From the NCBI GenBank assembly GCA_014607495.2, contig CP053160.1:4030001-4094000 (forward strand): a DNA stretch of 64,000 bases, written 5' to 3'. Within the stretch, counting starts at the first letter, position 1; each line of letters starts with the position of its first letter. A model generated the notes under the pieces. It ran no database searches. It worked only from the letters and a program-made list of their open reading frames with translations, and had not been told where the DNA came from. This DNA is from Carposina sasakii (lineage: Eukaryota > Arthropoda > Insecta > Lepidoptera > Carposinidae). A program made the translations under genes and the position numbers. Shown piece by piece: positions 1 to 10,529 of the stretch.

Positions 1-860
1 ATGTAGCTAAAAGCGTGCTTATTATCCAGACAGATTTATCTTTTTGTTATTATTCAGTTATTTCAAGCAGCTGCAATTTTTAAAGTCACATAAAATTACT
101 ACAAAACTGATCTAGACTAAGTAACAAGCACTCACACACACACCAACCTAAAAACGATAAAACAACATGAACTACCACCTCGCCTTACAATCTACTTAAT
201 CTAATAGAATTCCAATTAATGCAGCGAAGTAAAATAGAGTAAATAGGGAGTAACTACATGGCTAATGTGAAAACACTGTCACCATAGATTACAGAGAGCA
301 ACTTCATTGATCAATTTACTGTCCTCGGCCATGGCTCGGGTAGCCTAATCGAAGCGGAGAGTTTGTAAATACATTTTGCAGCTGAACAAAAGACTTTTGG
401 AAAGGAACGTAATCATGGTAATTAATAACAAACATTCCTTCAAAATTAAATCTAATACTAATCTTTCCAAGTACATATAAATACATTAGAGAACTACTTC
501 TGTAACAGTGTCAAACAAATTTCTATACCATTTTTTTTCTAAGCTAACTGCGATTTTGTATATTCATCAATCTTACGTTTATATAAAAATCATATGACCT
601 CAACTATTCCCTCCTTTAATTTAAACGTCAGAGTAAAATAGAGTTATTTGCAACAAGTACGGCAAAGTTGTTCTAACCGGAATGACTTTAGTTCCGAACT
701 GCCGAGAAAAGCAAAATTCTGTGGTTTATTCTGTGATCAATCGAAATTAACTTCCTACTTTGTATGAAACTGCGAACCAGTAATGCTACAAGTGCTAGTT
801 TACCACCCCTGCCATTGACAGTTCTCAAAGCCGGACGATAAGTAAGTACCTTTTATTTCA
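1..860. other. No gene recognised
   Basis: AT-rich sequence. I see no long reading frame, no exon with convincing splice sites and no repeat that recurs elsewhere in the window. Confidence 0.5.
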
Positions 861-864
861 TACA

Positions 865-950
865 TACATATAATCACGCCTTTATCCCTTACGGGGTAGG
901 CAGAGCACTAAGGGCTGATAAAACATGGTGCCACTTCTGACCCTAACTCT
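865..950 (-). repeat. Repeat family R3, 3' fragment
   Basis: Reverse copy of the 3' end of a short interspersed element also found on + at 2412, 14747 and 54798. Shared landmarks are the 'gaagtggcaccatg' block, the 'ggcccttggtgctct' block and a (TATG)n tail. Confidence 0.65.
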
Positions 951-1011
951 ATTTATGTATGTAATATTGCAATTTTTCAAATACATTACTTACAATGCGT
1001 ACATAATAATA

Positions 1012-1103
1012 TACGCATGGGCCGTGTTCCCAAAATTGGGGTAGATACCTAAAACTGCAGGATTGCGAATAACATTCTACAGCCACGTTCAGCATGTCAT
1101 ATA
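1012..1103 (+). repeat. Repeat family R4, fragment
   Basis: Partial copy of a family whose consensus runs from 'ctgtgttcccaaattggggtag' type sequence through 'aactgcaggatc' to 'cagccacgtttagcat'. Longer copies lie at 6087, 31205, 40705, 44455 and 62590. Confidence 0.5.
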
Positions 1104-1104
1104 A

Positions 1105-1262
1105 AAAATTAATAAATAAATATTCCCAATTCAGAACACATGACCTAGACCCACATATCCCTAAGGTTTTATGTCGTGGGTACGTGGCAACGGTATATCA
1201 ATACATTGATAAATATAGAAACATCCATTTATCCAATTTGCTGTGTTGGCCATTTACACGAA
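1105..1262 (-). repeat. tRNA-derived SINE (family R1), 3' part
   Basis: Reverse-orientation 3' body of the SINE seen complete at 26056. It shares the 'ccctaaggt..tgtcgtgggta' block and the 'caacggtatat' block, and lacks the promoter half. Confidence 0.6.
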
Positions 1263-1581
1263 GATAGATCTTACGTTTGCATAGTGTGTAAACAGTAGCC
1301 AGAATACTGAAACGCTAAATACAGCCCAGCATAGACATCAATGATTCGAACCGCGCTGCAGATGGTCGCTTAAAATATCTATACATTCGGTTTCATACTT
1401 ACTTCCTGAGAACTACTTCTGGTAAATATGGCGCCACTGTGGTAGAGTTTGCGTTTTATGCAATAAGCAGTAATATAGTTCCAGTTTTCACCGCAAAACT
1501 TGACCGATAGTGTAAAATTAAAGGCTGGAATTCTAATAACAATGTGGTATGAATATAGATTGCAAATAATATAGGGCTTTC

Positions 1582-1721
1582 TGCCCTTTTAGACATCCAC
1601 CGGGCCCGGCCATTCAATTTTCTACAAGTTGGGGCTTCCGTGCCGCAGTTTTCGTAATTACCGGGCCCGGTCACCGGGCCTGGTATGAATAGCCGGGCCC
1701 GGTGGATGTCTAAATGGGCAC
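1582..1721. mobile_element. Short palindromic element with CCGGGCCCGG arms
   Basis: Two inverted arms, about 1582-1610 and 1692-1721, match over nearly 30 bases with one mismatch; the inner 21 bases (1590-1610 against 1692-1712) match exactly. Each arm ends in CCGGGCCCGG, itself a perfect palindrome. Further copies of this decamer, perfect or with one change, occur at about 1660, 1673 and 1724. The roughly 80-base centre has no coding capacity. It is probably a very small MITE or foldback. The GC content is striking against the AT-rich surroundings. Confidence 0.6.
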
Positions 1722-1757
1722 CCGGCCGGGCCCGGTTTGCAATCTCTAGGTATGAAA

Positions 1758-2144
1758 TACAGGGTGTTTTTTCGTTGCCACCCTTAACGAAGGGTACGTA
1801 CTCTATACATCAAATAAAGTAAGTTTATGCCAAAAATAATGCTGGTAAACGATGTAATTTTTTATTTATTTATTTTTTTATTACTTGATCGGGCGAAATT
1901 TATAGTGTCCAGTGTTTATGCTAGTTTTTTCATAGACAGATATTAATTATTTCTCGAGAAAAAATCTTGCTATGCGCGTCTATGTGCATTTATGCAGAAA
2001 AACGCAGTCTATTTACTCAACTTTGGACCCTAATATCTTGGGAACCAGACACTTCCTAGGTATGCTTCCATGCAGAAAAATGATCGTGATGATGAGGAGT
2101 TTCCGTAGTTTTCGGGAACGTTGACGACCAAAAATCATCCTGTA
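1758..2144 (-). mobile_element. TATACAGG MITE, copy 1
   Basis: Full-length reverse copy of a ~380-bp element. Ends read TACAGGGTG at one side and TACAGGATG on the other strand at the other side, giving imperfect terminal inverted repeats next to TA. Related copies: 3395, 6391, 17236, 21964 and 59651. Confidence 0.75.
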
Positions 2145-2411
2145 TATTAGAAGTATGTACCTATAGGTACGTATTCTAAAACAAGTTCAAAATTTGCAAT
2201 CTATTTTGGTTTTTACCTACGAGCGGCTGCCTAAGATTTCGTCTGCGTATAGAGGAATTTTCTATCAGCATTGCACCTATGCCAAATCCGGGGTGGGTCG
2301 CTTGCTATACCTTTTGCTTGAATCACTCTATCTATGAAAAAAAAACCACATCAAAATCGGTATGGTGGTTGTAAAGATAAACTTAAGCATAGGTTTTACA
2401 TACACTGACTT

Positions 2412-2608
2412 TTTTCTATGCTGCTCTGGGAGTGAAAAAAAAACTTATAATACTACAGCTGCTTCTCTCTTTGTAGGCGATGGCTTGACCACCTGTCACT
2501 CTAATCGAACTTGTACATCTCAACTATACCCTCAAAATTGGTCAGAAGTGGCACCATGTGGTTCTATCGGCCCTTGGTGCTCTGCCTACCTCTTAAGGGA
2601 CTTTGTTT
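2412..2608 (+). repeat. Repeat family R3 copy
   Basis: Starts at 'tatgctgctctgggagtg' and runs through the 'ggcccttggtgctct' block. Same family as 14747 and 54798, with an internal deletion. Confidence 0.65.
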
Positions 2609-2793
2609 TATATAAGATACGAGTATAGTTATGATAACTTTTATTCTTTTATTTACTTGTTAACTCTTATTTTATATATCTACAGATAATTTATTGTTAT
2701 TCATTATTAAACACACATTAAAAATATAAATTACGGATTAAACGAACATATTACTTACAAAATAGAGTCTCATGTAGCTATTCAAACACTATA

Positions 2794-3350
2794 AAACTTA
2801 CTTTTTAAAAAAAAATTAAACCGACTTCAAACTTTAACTAAAAAGCGATAAATAACGTAACTAATTTATTACTTATACATATTAAATATCTCAAATTATT
2901 TAAATATTTACAACTTAATACCTAATACTTTAAAAAAGTATCTTTAACTATTTAAATATTTATAATTATCACTTATTTTTTGGAGTCGGTGCAGCCTAGG
3001 TAACGTAGTGTTGATGGACCGCGCGGTTGGCAAAGCCACACACACGGCAAAATACAATACGGTGTATAGGCAGCGGTAATGCAATTTCCTATTCTTGGTT
3101 TTACTATTTAGTTGGGTCAGTTTTCTTAATTACTTGATTTGTTTGGCTGGCACCGACTCCAAAAAATTTGATAATTATAAATATTTAAATAGTTAAAGAT
3201 GACTTTTTTAAAGTATTAGGTATTAAGTTGTAAATATTTAAATAATTTGAGATATTTAATATGTATCAAGTAGATAAATTAGTTACTTATTTATCGCTTT
3301 TTAGTTAAAGTTTGAAGTCGGTTTAATTTTTTTTTAAAAAGTCACTTTAT
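2794..3350. mobile_element. Foldback element with ~200-bp inverted arms
   Basis: The left arm (about 2794-2996) is the near-perfect reverse complement of the right arm (about 3148-3350), with a loop of roughly 150 bases. The outer ends carry the 'ccgacttcaaa' / 'tttgaagtcgg' block and the inner ends 'ggagtcggtgca' / 'caccgactcc'. The loop has no reading frame of note. This is the layout of a foldback-type MITE. Confidence 0.8.
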
Positions 3351-3394
3351 TTCTCGATTTTATTGTGTTAATGCGTTGTGGACTTAATCTAGTT

Positions 3395-3665
3395 TATACT
3401 GATTTTTGGTCGTCAACTTCCCGAAAACTACCTACATCATTTTTCTCCTTGGAAGCATACCTGGGAAGTGTCTTCCAAAATATTAGGAAAGTAAATTGAT
3501 ACTAATTTTTTCACGAGAAATGAAAAAAAACTAACATAAACACTGGACACTTTAATACCTATAAAAAAATTGTTTCAAAAAATTTACATCGTTTCTCAGC
3601 ATTTTTTTTTTGCATAAACTCATGATCGTACCCTTAGTTAAGGGTAACGAAAAAACACCATGTAC
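3395..3665 (+). mobile_element. TATACAGG MITE, copy 2 (internally deleted)
   Basis: Same family as 1758-2144. It is shortened by loss of the middle block and its 3' end is altered. It lies just after the foldback element. Confidence 0.65.
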
Positions 3666-3683
3666 AATTTAACCATCTCAGGA

Positions 3684-4672
3684 GTAGTATCTACCCGTAT
3701 AAGTATCACGTTAGCCCTATATATAGTTTCCATCGACCAATTGCAGTACTGTCCCCTAACTCCTAACCGTAAGGAGTTCTGTAGCTTGACCATCACACAG
3801 CAGCATCAGATGTTGATTCAAGTATACCTCACAAGCAACAAGTTAGCCCTACATCTCTATATAGTTTCCTCGACCAATTGCATACTGTCTCCCAACTCTA
3901 ACCGTTAAGGAGTTCTGTAGTTCATCGTCAGAACAGCAGCATCAGATGTTGATTCAAGTAACCGTTAGCCCTACATACTACTAAATAGTTTCCATCGACC
4001 AATTGCAGTACTGTCTCCCAACTCCTAACCGTTAAGGAGTTCTGTAGCTTCATCATCAGCACAGCAGCATAGATGTTGATTCAGTAAACGTTTGCCCTAA
4101 ATAATAAATAGTTTCCATCGACATTGCAGACTGTGGAGTTCTGTAACTTCATCATCAGCACAGCAGCATCAGATTTGATTCAAGTAACACGTTAGCCCTA
4201 CATACTACTAAATAGTTTCTATCGACCAATTGCTGTACTGTCTCCACTCCTAACCGTTAAGAGTTCTGTAGCTTTATCGTCAGCACAGCAGCATCAGATG
4301 TTGATTCGAGTAACACGCAGCCCTACACACTACTAAATAGTTTTCATCGACCAATTGCTGTATGTCTCCCAACTCCTAACCGTTAAGGAGTTCTGTAGCT
4401 TCATCATCAGCACAGCAGCATCAGATGTTGATTCAAGTAACACGTTAGCCTTATATACTACTAAATAGTTTTCACGACCTATTGAGACTGTCTCCCAACT
4501 CCTAACCGTTAAGGAGTTCTGTAGTTCATCATCAGAAGCAGCACAGATTTGATTCAAGTAACACGTTAGCCCTACATACTACTAGTTTCCATTGACCAAT
4601 TGCGACTCTATCCAAACTCCTAACCGTTAAGAGTTCTGTAGCTTCATCATCAGCACAGAGCATTAGATATTG
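3684..4672 (+). repeat. Satellite-like tandem array, ~125-bp monomer, about 8 units
   Basis: The block 'gttagccct' recurs at about 3709, 3843, 3962, 4089, 4190, 4316, 4442 and 4563. Each is followed by 'atagtttccatcgaccaatt', 'aggagttctgtag' and 'cagcatcagatgttgatt'. Spacing is 101-134 bases with small indels. Reading frames on both strands here are by-products of the repeat. Confidence 0.9.
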
Positions 4673-4679
4673 ACACCCT

Positions 4680-4935
4680 GAAGCATTCCTGAGTAAGACT
4701 ATTACGTAACAAAAGCACCATACGAGCATAAATTTTCGGTGGTTGCCCTTGATTTCTCCTGGATCCCACACAATCTGACCTGGTGAAAATGGGACCACCT
4801 AGAGTGAACTCTATCCAACAAAAAAAAAATTTTTGAAATCCGTCTATAATTGACGGAAATATCGTGAACATACATAAAAAAAAAATTATACTACAGACGA
4901 ATTGAGAACCTCCTCCTTTTTTTGAAGTCGGTTAA
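4680..4935 (-). repeat. Repeat flank ending in the Lepidoptera-common 'ttgaagtcgg' block
   Basis: Unique-looking sequence directly after the satellite. It ends 'gaacctcctcc..ttgaagtcggtta', a block also present at the outer ends of the 2794-3350 foldback. It probably belongs to the larger element that carries the satellite. Confidence 0.4.
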
Positions 4936-4939
4936 AAAT

Positions 4940-6080
4940 ACATTATTCTTAACGCTCTTTATTTTATATGTAGCCAAAGCCATTAATCCTTTTTAAAGTT
5001 GGCAGACTAGAAAATTTAGTGGGTATTCTACTGAAAACACTTCTATTTTATCAAATCTTACCCACCTACATAAGTTCTTCGGAAAGTAAATTGACACTAA
5101 TTTGAACTTTAATATTAATTTTAATCATGATCATTAACAATTTAACATCAATGCTAAATCTAAGTATGCTAAACGTGGCTATGGAATCTCCCTTATAATC
5201 TTGCAGTTTTGGTTACCCCATTTCGATACCGATATGTATGCAGTAAAAAATGCTACATAGAGTCAAATTTCTTAACATTTTGATTTGAACTATTGAGATA
5301 ATTCCGCTAGCAATTATAAAGCAATTCTCCTACGGGTACTGAGAAAAGTTTAGTAAGAAAACTTTACTGCTTTTTAATCGAAGGAAAGGAAAGAGGTTCG
5401 CTAGTATTAAATAAACACAATCTCCATTAGAGAGGTATTTTGTTACCTTCAAAGGCAAATTATGTGATAGCAAAGAACAGCGTTAGATGTTTTATAAAAT
5501 GTCTCCCCTACTAAAGGTGTTGTTAGGTTATTATGTTTACGTTTACTTTTTATATAGATTTACAAAGAAAATTGTTAAGGAAAATCAGGAAGCGTTAAGA
5601 AAAGAAGGAAATCCTTTAAGGAAGAGGAGTATTAATTTACTGTCGTCAATGTCCCTTTCCCCTGTCCCTTTTCTTTTATATTATTCTTTTATCTACTCGT
5701 ATCTATCTATTTAGGTACAAAGCTTCCTCTTCACTAGAATACATCAGTTGATAACCTTGTGTAGATGCTACATATCAGTAGCTAGTATAACTATTAGGTT
5801 TTAAACAATATGACCTTTGCGAATTCTCTAATGCCAAAGAGGATCCGGATATGAAAGGTAATCCCTTATAAAATAATGACGTTATTGTTGATGCCAAGGT
5901 TGCTACAATTAGAAGGGTCGCCGATGGTCCGGAAGCCGACCTTTTGTCTCCGTGTTATGATATAATAGTATGTTACCTATTATGTTCTTGCGCATTCTTG
6001 TTAAATAGTTATAACATTTTGTCAGTGTTACCTACATGATGTAGATGACAGCCAGGCAAAAATTACTGCATAACTACATA
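4940..6080. other. No gene recognised
   Basis: A + frame of 75 codons at 5487-5714 has no splice context, no recognisable motif and AT-driven composition; I do not call it a gene. A short reverse R4 fragment lies near 5160-5215. Confidence 0.4.
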
Positions 6081-6086
6081 TTCATA

Positions 6087-6275
6087 TGGCTGTATACCTA
6101 AAATACTGGATCACGAAGGAGATCCTTACAGCCACGTTTAGCATAGCGGGGTCAGATGTTAATGATTAGTGACAAGATGCTTGCTCATCGCGTGAGAGTA
6201 TTATACCGTTGAGTTCCTTAGTCGACTCTTACGACACGCACCGAAGGAGATGCAGGCGATCTCATATAATATAAT
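6087..6275 (+). repeat. Repeat family R4 copy
   Basis: Matches 44455-44665 through the blocks 'ctggatcacgaaggagat', 'gccacgtttagcatagcg' and 'ccgaaggagatgca'. Confidence 0.65.
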
Positions 6276-6390
6276 AATGTAATGTTGAACTATGATACGA
6301 CGTCTGACGTTAAGTGGTGAAAATGAATTTCAACTACGTATGCAATCCACTCCAATTGTATCAGGCGTTAGTTTCACTTGTACTATTAGG

Positions 6391-6695
6391 TATACAAATT
6401 TTTTTTGTCGTCAACACGTTCATTTTTCTCCATAGAAGCATACCTGGGAAGTATCTGGTTCCCAAGATATTAGGGTCCAGTGTTGAGTAAATAGATTGCG
6501 TTTTTCTGCATAAAAGCACATAAACGCGCGTAGCAAGATTTTTTCACAAAAATAATTAATATCTGTCTATGAAAAAACTAGCATAAACACTGGACACTAT
6601 AAAATTGGCCCGATCAAGAAATTATTATTATTATTTTTTTTTAAGTTTACATCGTTTCCCAACCTTTTTTTTTGTATAAACTTACTTTATTTAAA
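6391..6695 (+). mobile_element. TATACAGG MITE, copy 3 (3' truncated)
   Basis: Retains the 'ggaagcatacctgggaagt' core and ends early in the 'ataaacttactttattt' block. The 3' terminal repeat is missing. Confidence 0.65.
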
Positions 6696-6699
6696 TTCA

Positions 6700-7755
6700 T
6701 CCCATAAGCAATGGATAAGTGGTTTATGCTGTATCATTATTTATAAGAGAAAATACTGAAGTCTTGAGTCTTCTTAGTTATTCAGAAGGGTGCACGGTAG
6801 GGCGAGGCAAATGGCGGGATCAAGTCCAATTTCCAATGTTGAATGTCGTAAAAAAATAGTGCCTACCCAGTTTGAAACTTAACTAGCAAAAATACAATTG
6901 GTTTAAATTTCAACGTTATTGCATTTTTTTTAATTCAATTTTTTCAAATTCAAATTCATCATTTATTCGACACGAAAGCATTAACAACTTGTTTGTCGAT
7001 TGTCTAATTATATGTTACTTTCTATGTTCGCACCCCAAAATGAAACCGCTATAGCAAAGCTTTTGCTTTGGCAACGGTCACCAACCCAAGGTGCGATTTG
7101 TTTTGGGTCACGGTCTGTCAGCTTTAGCGATTTGGGGCTTAATAGCCACTAACGTGGAGCTAATAAGAGTTAAGGTCGCCTAAAGACGAAATCTAGGAGA
7201 GCTGCTAGACAGTTCTCCTTTATGGTAAAACCAACATTAGGTCTGACACACCGCATGATTCTACTATTACTGTTACACCATTTCAGTGAAGTGTCATTGC
7301 TTGGAAGAAGAAATAGCAAGAAAGCTCCCAGCGACACAGTCAAAACTAAGTAACATATTAACAAAAGAATCCCACATTGGATTAGATATCAGATAATCAG
7401 AGTAACACTTAACTCGCCTAGTGTGTATAAATTCAATTATCATAACACAATTAAATTAAATTCATATAAATTACATATCCACTTACACAAAGTAAGTACA
7501 GGTCCATGTCAAATTTAAACTGTATAAATAAAAATAAAAATGTGTACACAGAGTACAAGTCAATGTCAAATAAGTATCTACTAAACTAAACTATAAAATA
7601 TAAAAAAATATTGTGAAAACATCTTGGCCTACCGTAATTATTATAAAATGTACTGCCCTTTTAATAAAGAAAATTTAATATCGTGTTGTGTACACAAGTC
7701 GACGGTAAAATGTGAACAGAAGAGCAAACGTGGCATTCAGAACTTAAATATATAA
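6700..7755. other. No gene recognised
   Basis: AT-rich spacer. A minus frame at 7170-7364 shows no motif or splice context and is not called. Confidence 0.4.
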
Positions 7756-7759
7756 TACC

Positions 7760-8890
7760 TATAGCTGGTAATAATATTAGAATGAAGAAGTCACGCATGA
7801 TACACTATAGCGCTTCTGGTCACATTCACCAACACATATTAACTATGCCTACTAAGCTAAATATAAAAGTAAAACATAGATTGCGTAACTTGGGGATGCT
7901 AGAACAATTCACTTCCATGGCTCGCTATCATTTAAATATTCTAATACTGTATAATATTATTTCATGCAAAGTTTTTTCTTCATAATGTTTTTAAATTTAC
8001 AGATAGGTAGCCCTTTGAGTGTACCTGGAAGCTTGTTGTAGAAATCGGGCTATACATTGACCCATGAATGATTTCTGACTTTGCGGAGACGGAACACCTG
8101 CCATGAGCAACAAGTCTGTTCTTACCTCTTGTATTTATTTTGTGCAGGCGGTCAGACATTTTATTAAATTTATCGCCAAATTCTTATGAACATATAATAA
8201 ATTTTCATGGGCCCCCTGAAATACGGCCGCATATAATTCGTCATTCGTCGCTAAAGGGGGCATTATATTCAATTCTTTAAATTTCTCACGGCTAATGGGT
8301 GAGGGGTGCCCTGGACCCAAATTTAAATTGCACGGACAGCTCTTTTTTGCAAGATAAATATTGACTCCCAATCAGCTGCGCTTCCCCACTAATAAAATAC
8401 CGCATGTCATTATACTATGGAAATAGCTAAAATAAACAATTCTAGCAGTCCACCCTCGAGCATCTGTCAGTAGACGAATTCTCTTAACTGCATAGGCTGC
8501 AGAACTAAGTTTCTTACTTAGTTTTTCAATGTGAGGACCCCATTGTAATTTGGCATCCAAAGTTATGCCCAAGAAAACAGAGGTCGAGGGATCCACTTGA
8601 TCCAGTCTCTCGTCGCCTATGTAAACATCAGTTCTAACTTGTTTCACGTTGGGAGTAGATATTTTTATTAATTTCGTTTTCCTACTATTTAGGACAAAGT
8701 TATTATTACTAAACCAATATAACACTTTAGAGAGAGCACTGTTCACCACGTTATATACGATGAGCTACTTTAAATAGTAAGGAGGTGTCATCGTGGGAAA
8801 CAATACTATTTCATGCTCATTACCTACACAGTATGGAAAATCATTTATATAAATACGCCACAAGCTGCCCTGCGGGCTTATTATTATTAT
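7760..8890 (-). pseudogene. Degenerate LINE reverse transcriptase (CR1/Jockey-like)
   Basis: Read on the minus strand, the fragment contains the C-terminal half of a non-LTR retrotransposon reverse transcriptase. Near 8885 it shows a PQGS-type stretch followed by Y-I-N-D, then DDTSLLF near 8795 (the remains of the catalytic Y-A-D-D box). The longest open part, 8372-8749, includes FLGITLDAKLQWGPHI and the YFSYFHSIM region typical of this class. The frame then shifts into 8135-8371 and fades toward 7760. Several frameshifts and an internal stop show it is dead. I cannot separate CR1 from Jockey by eye. Confidence 0.8.
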
Positions 8891-8899
8891 TATTATATA

Positions 8900-9490
8900 C
8901 CATAATGTTCTAATTTTCGAATTAAAATTTTATGGTGGACACAATCAAACGCTTTTGACAAGTGAGTTAATAATCAAACCCAATGGAGAGTCACAAGTGA
9001 ACCAAAAAAGAGAGAAACTGGGCAAAAGTGTGCACATGAGACTCAATTTTCACCAGTTATTTCTACTCGTATAAAATAAAATAGAAAGCCACTTATTTAA
9101 TTTTCCTTCTCCACTAAACTCCGTGGTGGGAAAAATCTAAATTGTGTTACGTAGGTACTTCTAACTTATATTATCCAAGTTTCGAAATGAGCTGCGTCTG
9201 GCAAAGCAACAGATGGCTGGTGGAGTCGTTAAAGGAGTTACAACTCAATTTGTCTAACAACATAAAGACGGGTTTACAGTGAGTCGGTTACAAGTCACTG
9301 GGCGTGAATGGGACGGTATACTTCCGTCTTTTGATATACGGGGCTTAGTGTGAGTTTTCACTTCGAAACCGTTCACGTTAACGTTGACTATTCAACAAAT
9401 CATGTAGTGCTGTTGTTCGTTGTTGAATAGAGCGTTATTTTCAAAAAATTTCGCTTAACATACCCCTTCGATTACACCGTGTATAATATC
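8900..9490. other. No gene recognised
   Basis: Non-coding spacer between a LINE relic and a SINE, with a short ATT microsatellite at about 8879-8895. Confidence 0.4.
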
Positions 9491-9494
9491 TCAA

Positions 9495-9720
9495 CACTTT
9501 ATAATAAATAAATAAATAAATAAATATTCACACACTACACAACACATTAACCTAGTCCCACATTAAGATCCCTAAGGTCTTGTGTCGTGGGTACTAAGCA
9601 ACGGTATATAAATACATAGATAGGTATAGAAACATCCATGACTCGGAAACAAACATCGATATTCATCATATCAATGTTTGCACCTACCGGGATATAAATC
9701 ACTACCTACTAGACCAATAG
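9495..9720 (-). repeat. tRNA-derived SINE (family R1), full reverse copy
   Basis: On the minus strand the tRNA-like promoter end lies near 9690-9720. It is followed by the 'caacggtatat' and 'tgtcgtgggta' blocks and a TTTA-rich tail at about 9505. Same element as 26056-26275. Confidence 0.75.
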
Positions 9721-10169
9721 GTAGATTTGGCCTAACTATAAGGAAAACTGCCTGAAAACGTCGATAAGTTTACTACGCTTTACCCAGTGTCTTTCAGAGT
9801 GAGTTGGGCTTGGTTTTCTAGACTGGTTGTAGTTAATAAACCTTCATGTAAACCGGCCATTATAATGTAAAAGTCAGTACCTTAATTTCTCCTGCAAGTT
9901 ACGATAGTAAAATGCGCTTAATTGAGAAAAACTGTGCAACATTTTATACATTAGACTCTTGTTAGAAACACAACAGCATAATAATAATTAAGTACGAGAG
10001 AATTACGAGTACCTACAACCGTTCAACAAAATGAACGTATGTTAGTTTATTTACAAAACTTTAAGATAAAATGCTGAGAGTAATAAATTCATCTAGTTAT
10101 TTGATTCAGGTTTTAACGTACTCCCAAGTTCAATGTATCCCTAAAAGCTCCATTTCAACAACAACATTA

Positions 10170-10320
10170 GTCTTTTTCAGTTCACTGCTGGATGAAGACC
10201 TCCCTTACGGCACGCCTCAAGGCTACTGCCATAGTGGGATTTTTGCCCATAGTTGATGACTGCTGTGTGAATTTGGGACTACATTGTCAGCACGAAAGTG
10301 CTGCTGCTGTCAAATAACAC
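10170..10320 (+). repeat. Repeat family R2, partial
   Basis: Contains 'cactgctggatgaagacctc' type sequence and 'aaggctactgccatag', the 5' half of the R2 family (full copies at 27607 and 30918). Confidence 0.6.
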
Positions 10321-10384
10321 TCTAATAAAGAAGAGGCTGCTTTTTCTATCGGACCAGGGTATTTAGACAAAATAGCGTCTTTTG

Positions 10385-10525
10385 CTATCATCGTTCGTTG
10401 TCGCAACACTCCCACCAATTTATCACGTGATTTGACGAACACGCGAAAATGAATGCTAAATCAAAAGTGTCGGTGACGGACCTCTATCGATTCGATCGAA
10501 TGTTACTTTATCTAAGGCCCCTACA
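10385..10525 (+). repeat. Two-copy repeat shared with 62205-62360
   Basis: Shares the blocks 'cgttgtcgcaacactccca', 'tcacgtga' and 'ctctatcgattcgatcga' with 62205-62360 in the same order and orientation. I see no coding capacity. Confidence 0.7.
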
Positions 10526-10529
10526 AATT

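Noticed and set aside
3684..4872. Several overlapping minus ORFs
   Set aside because: They are read-throughs of the ~125-bp tandem repeat and its flank.
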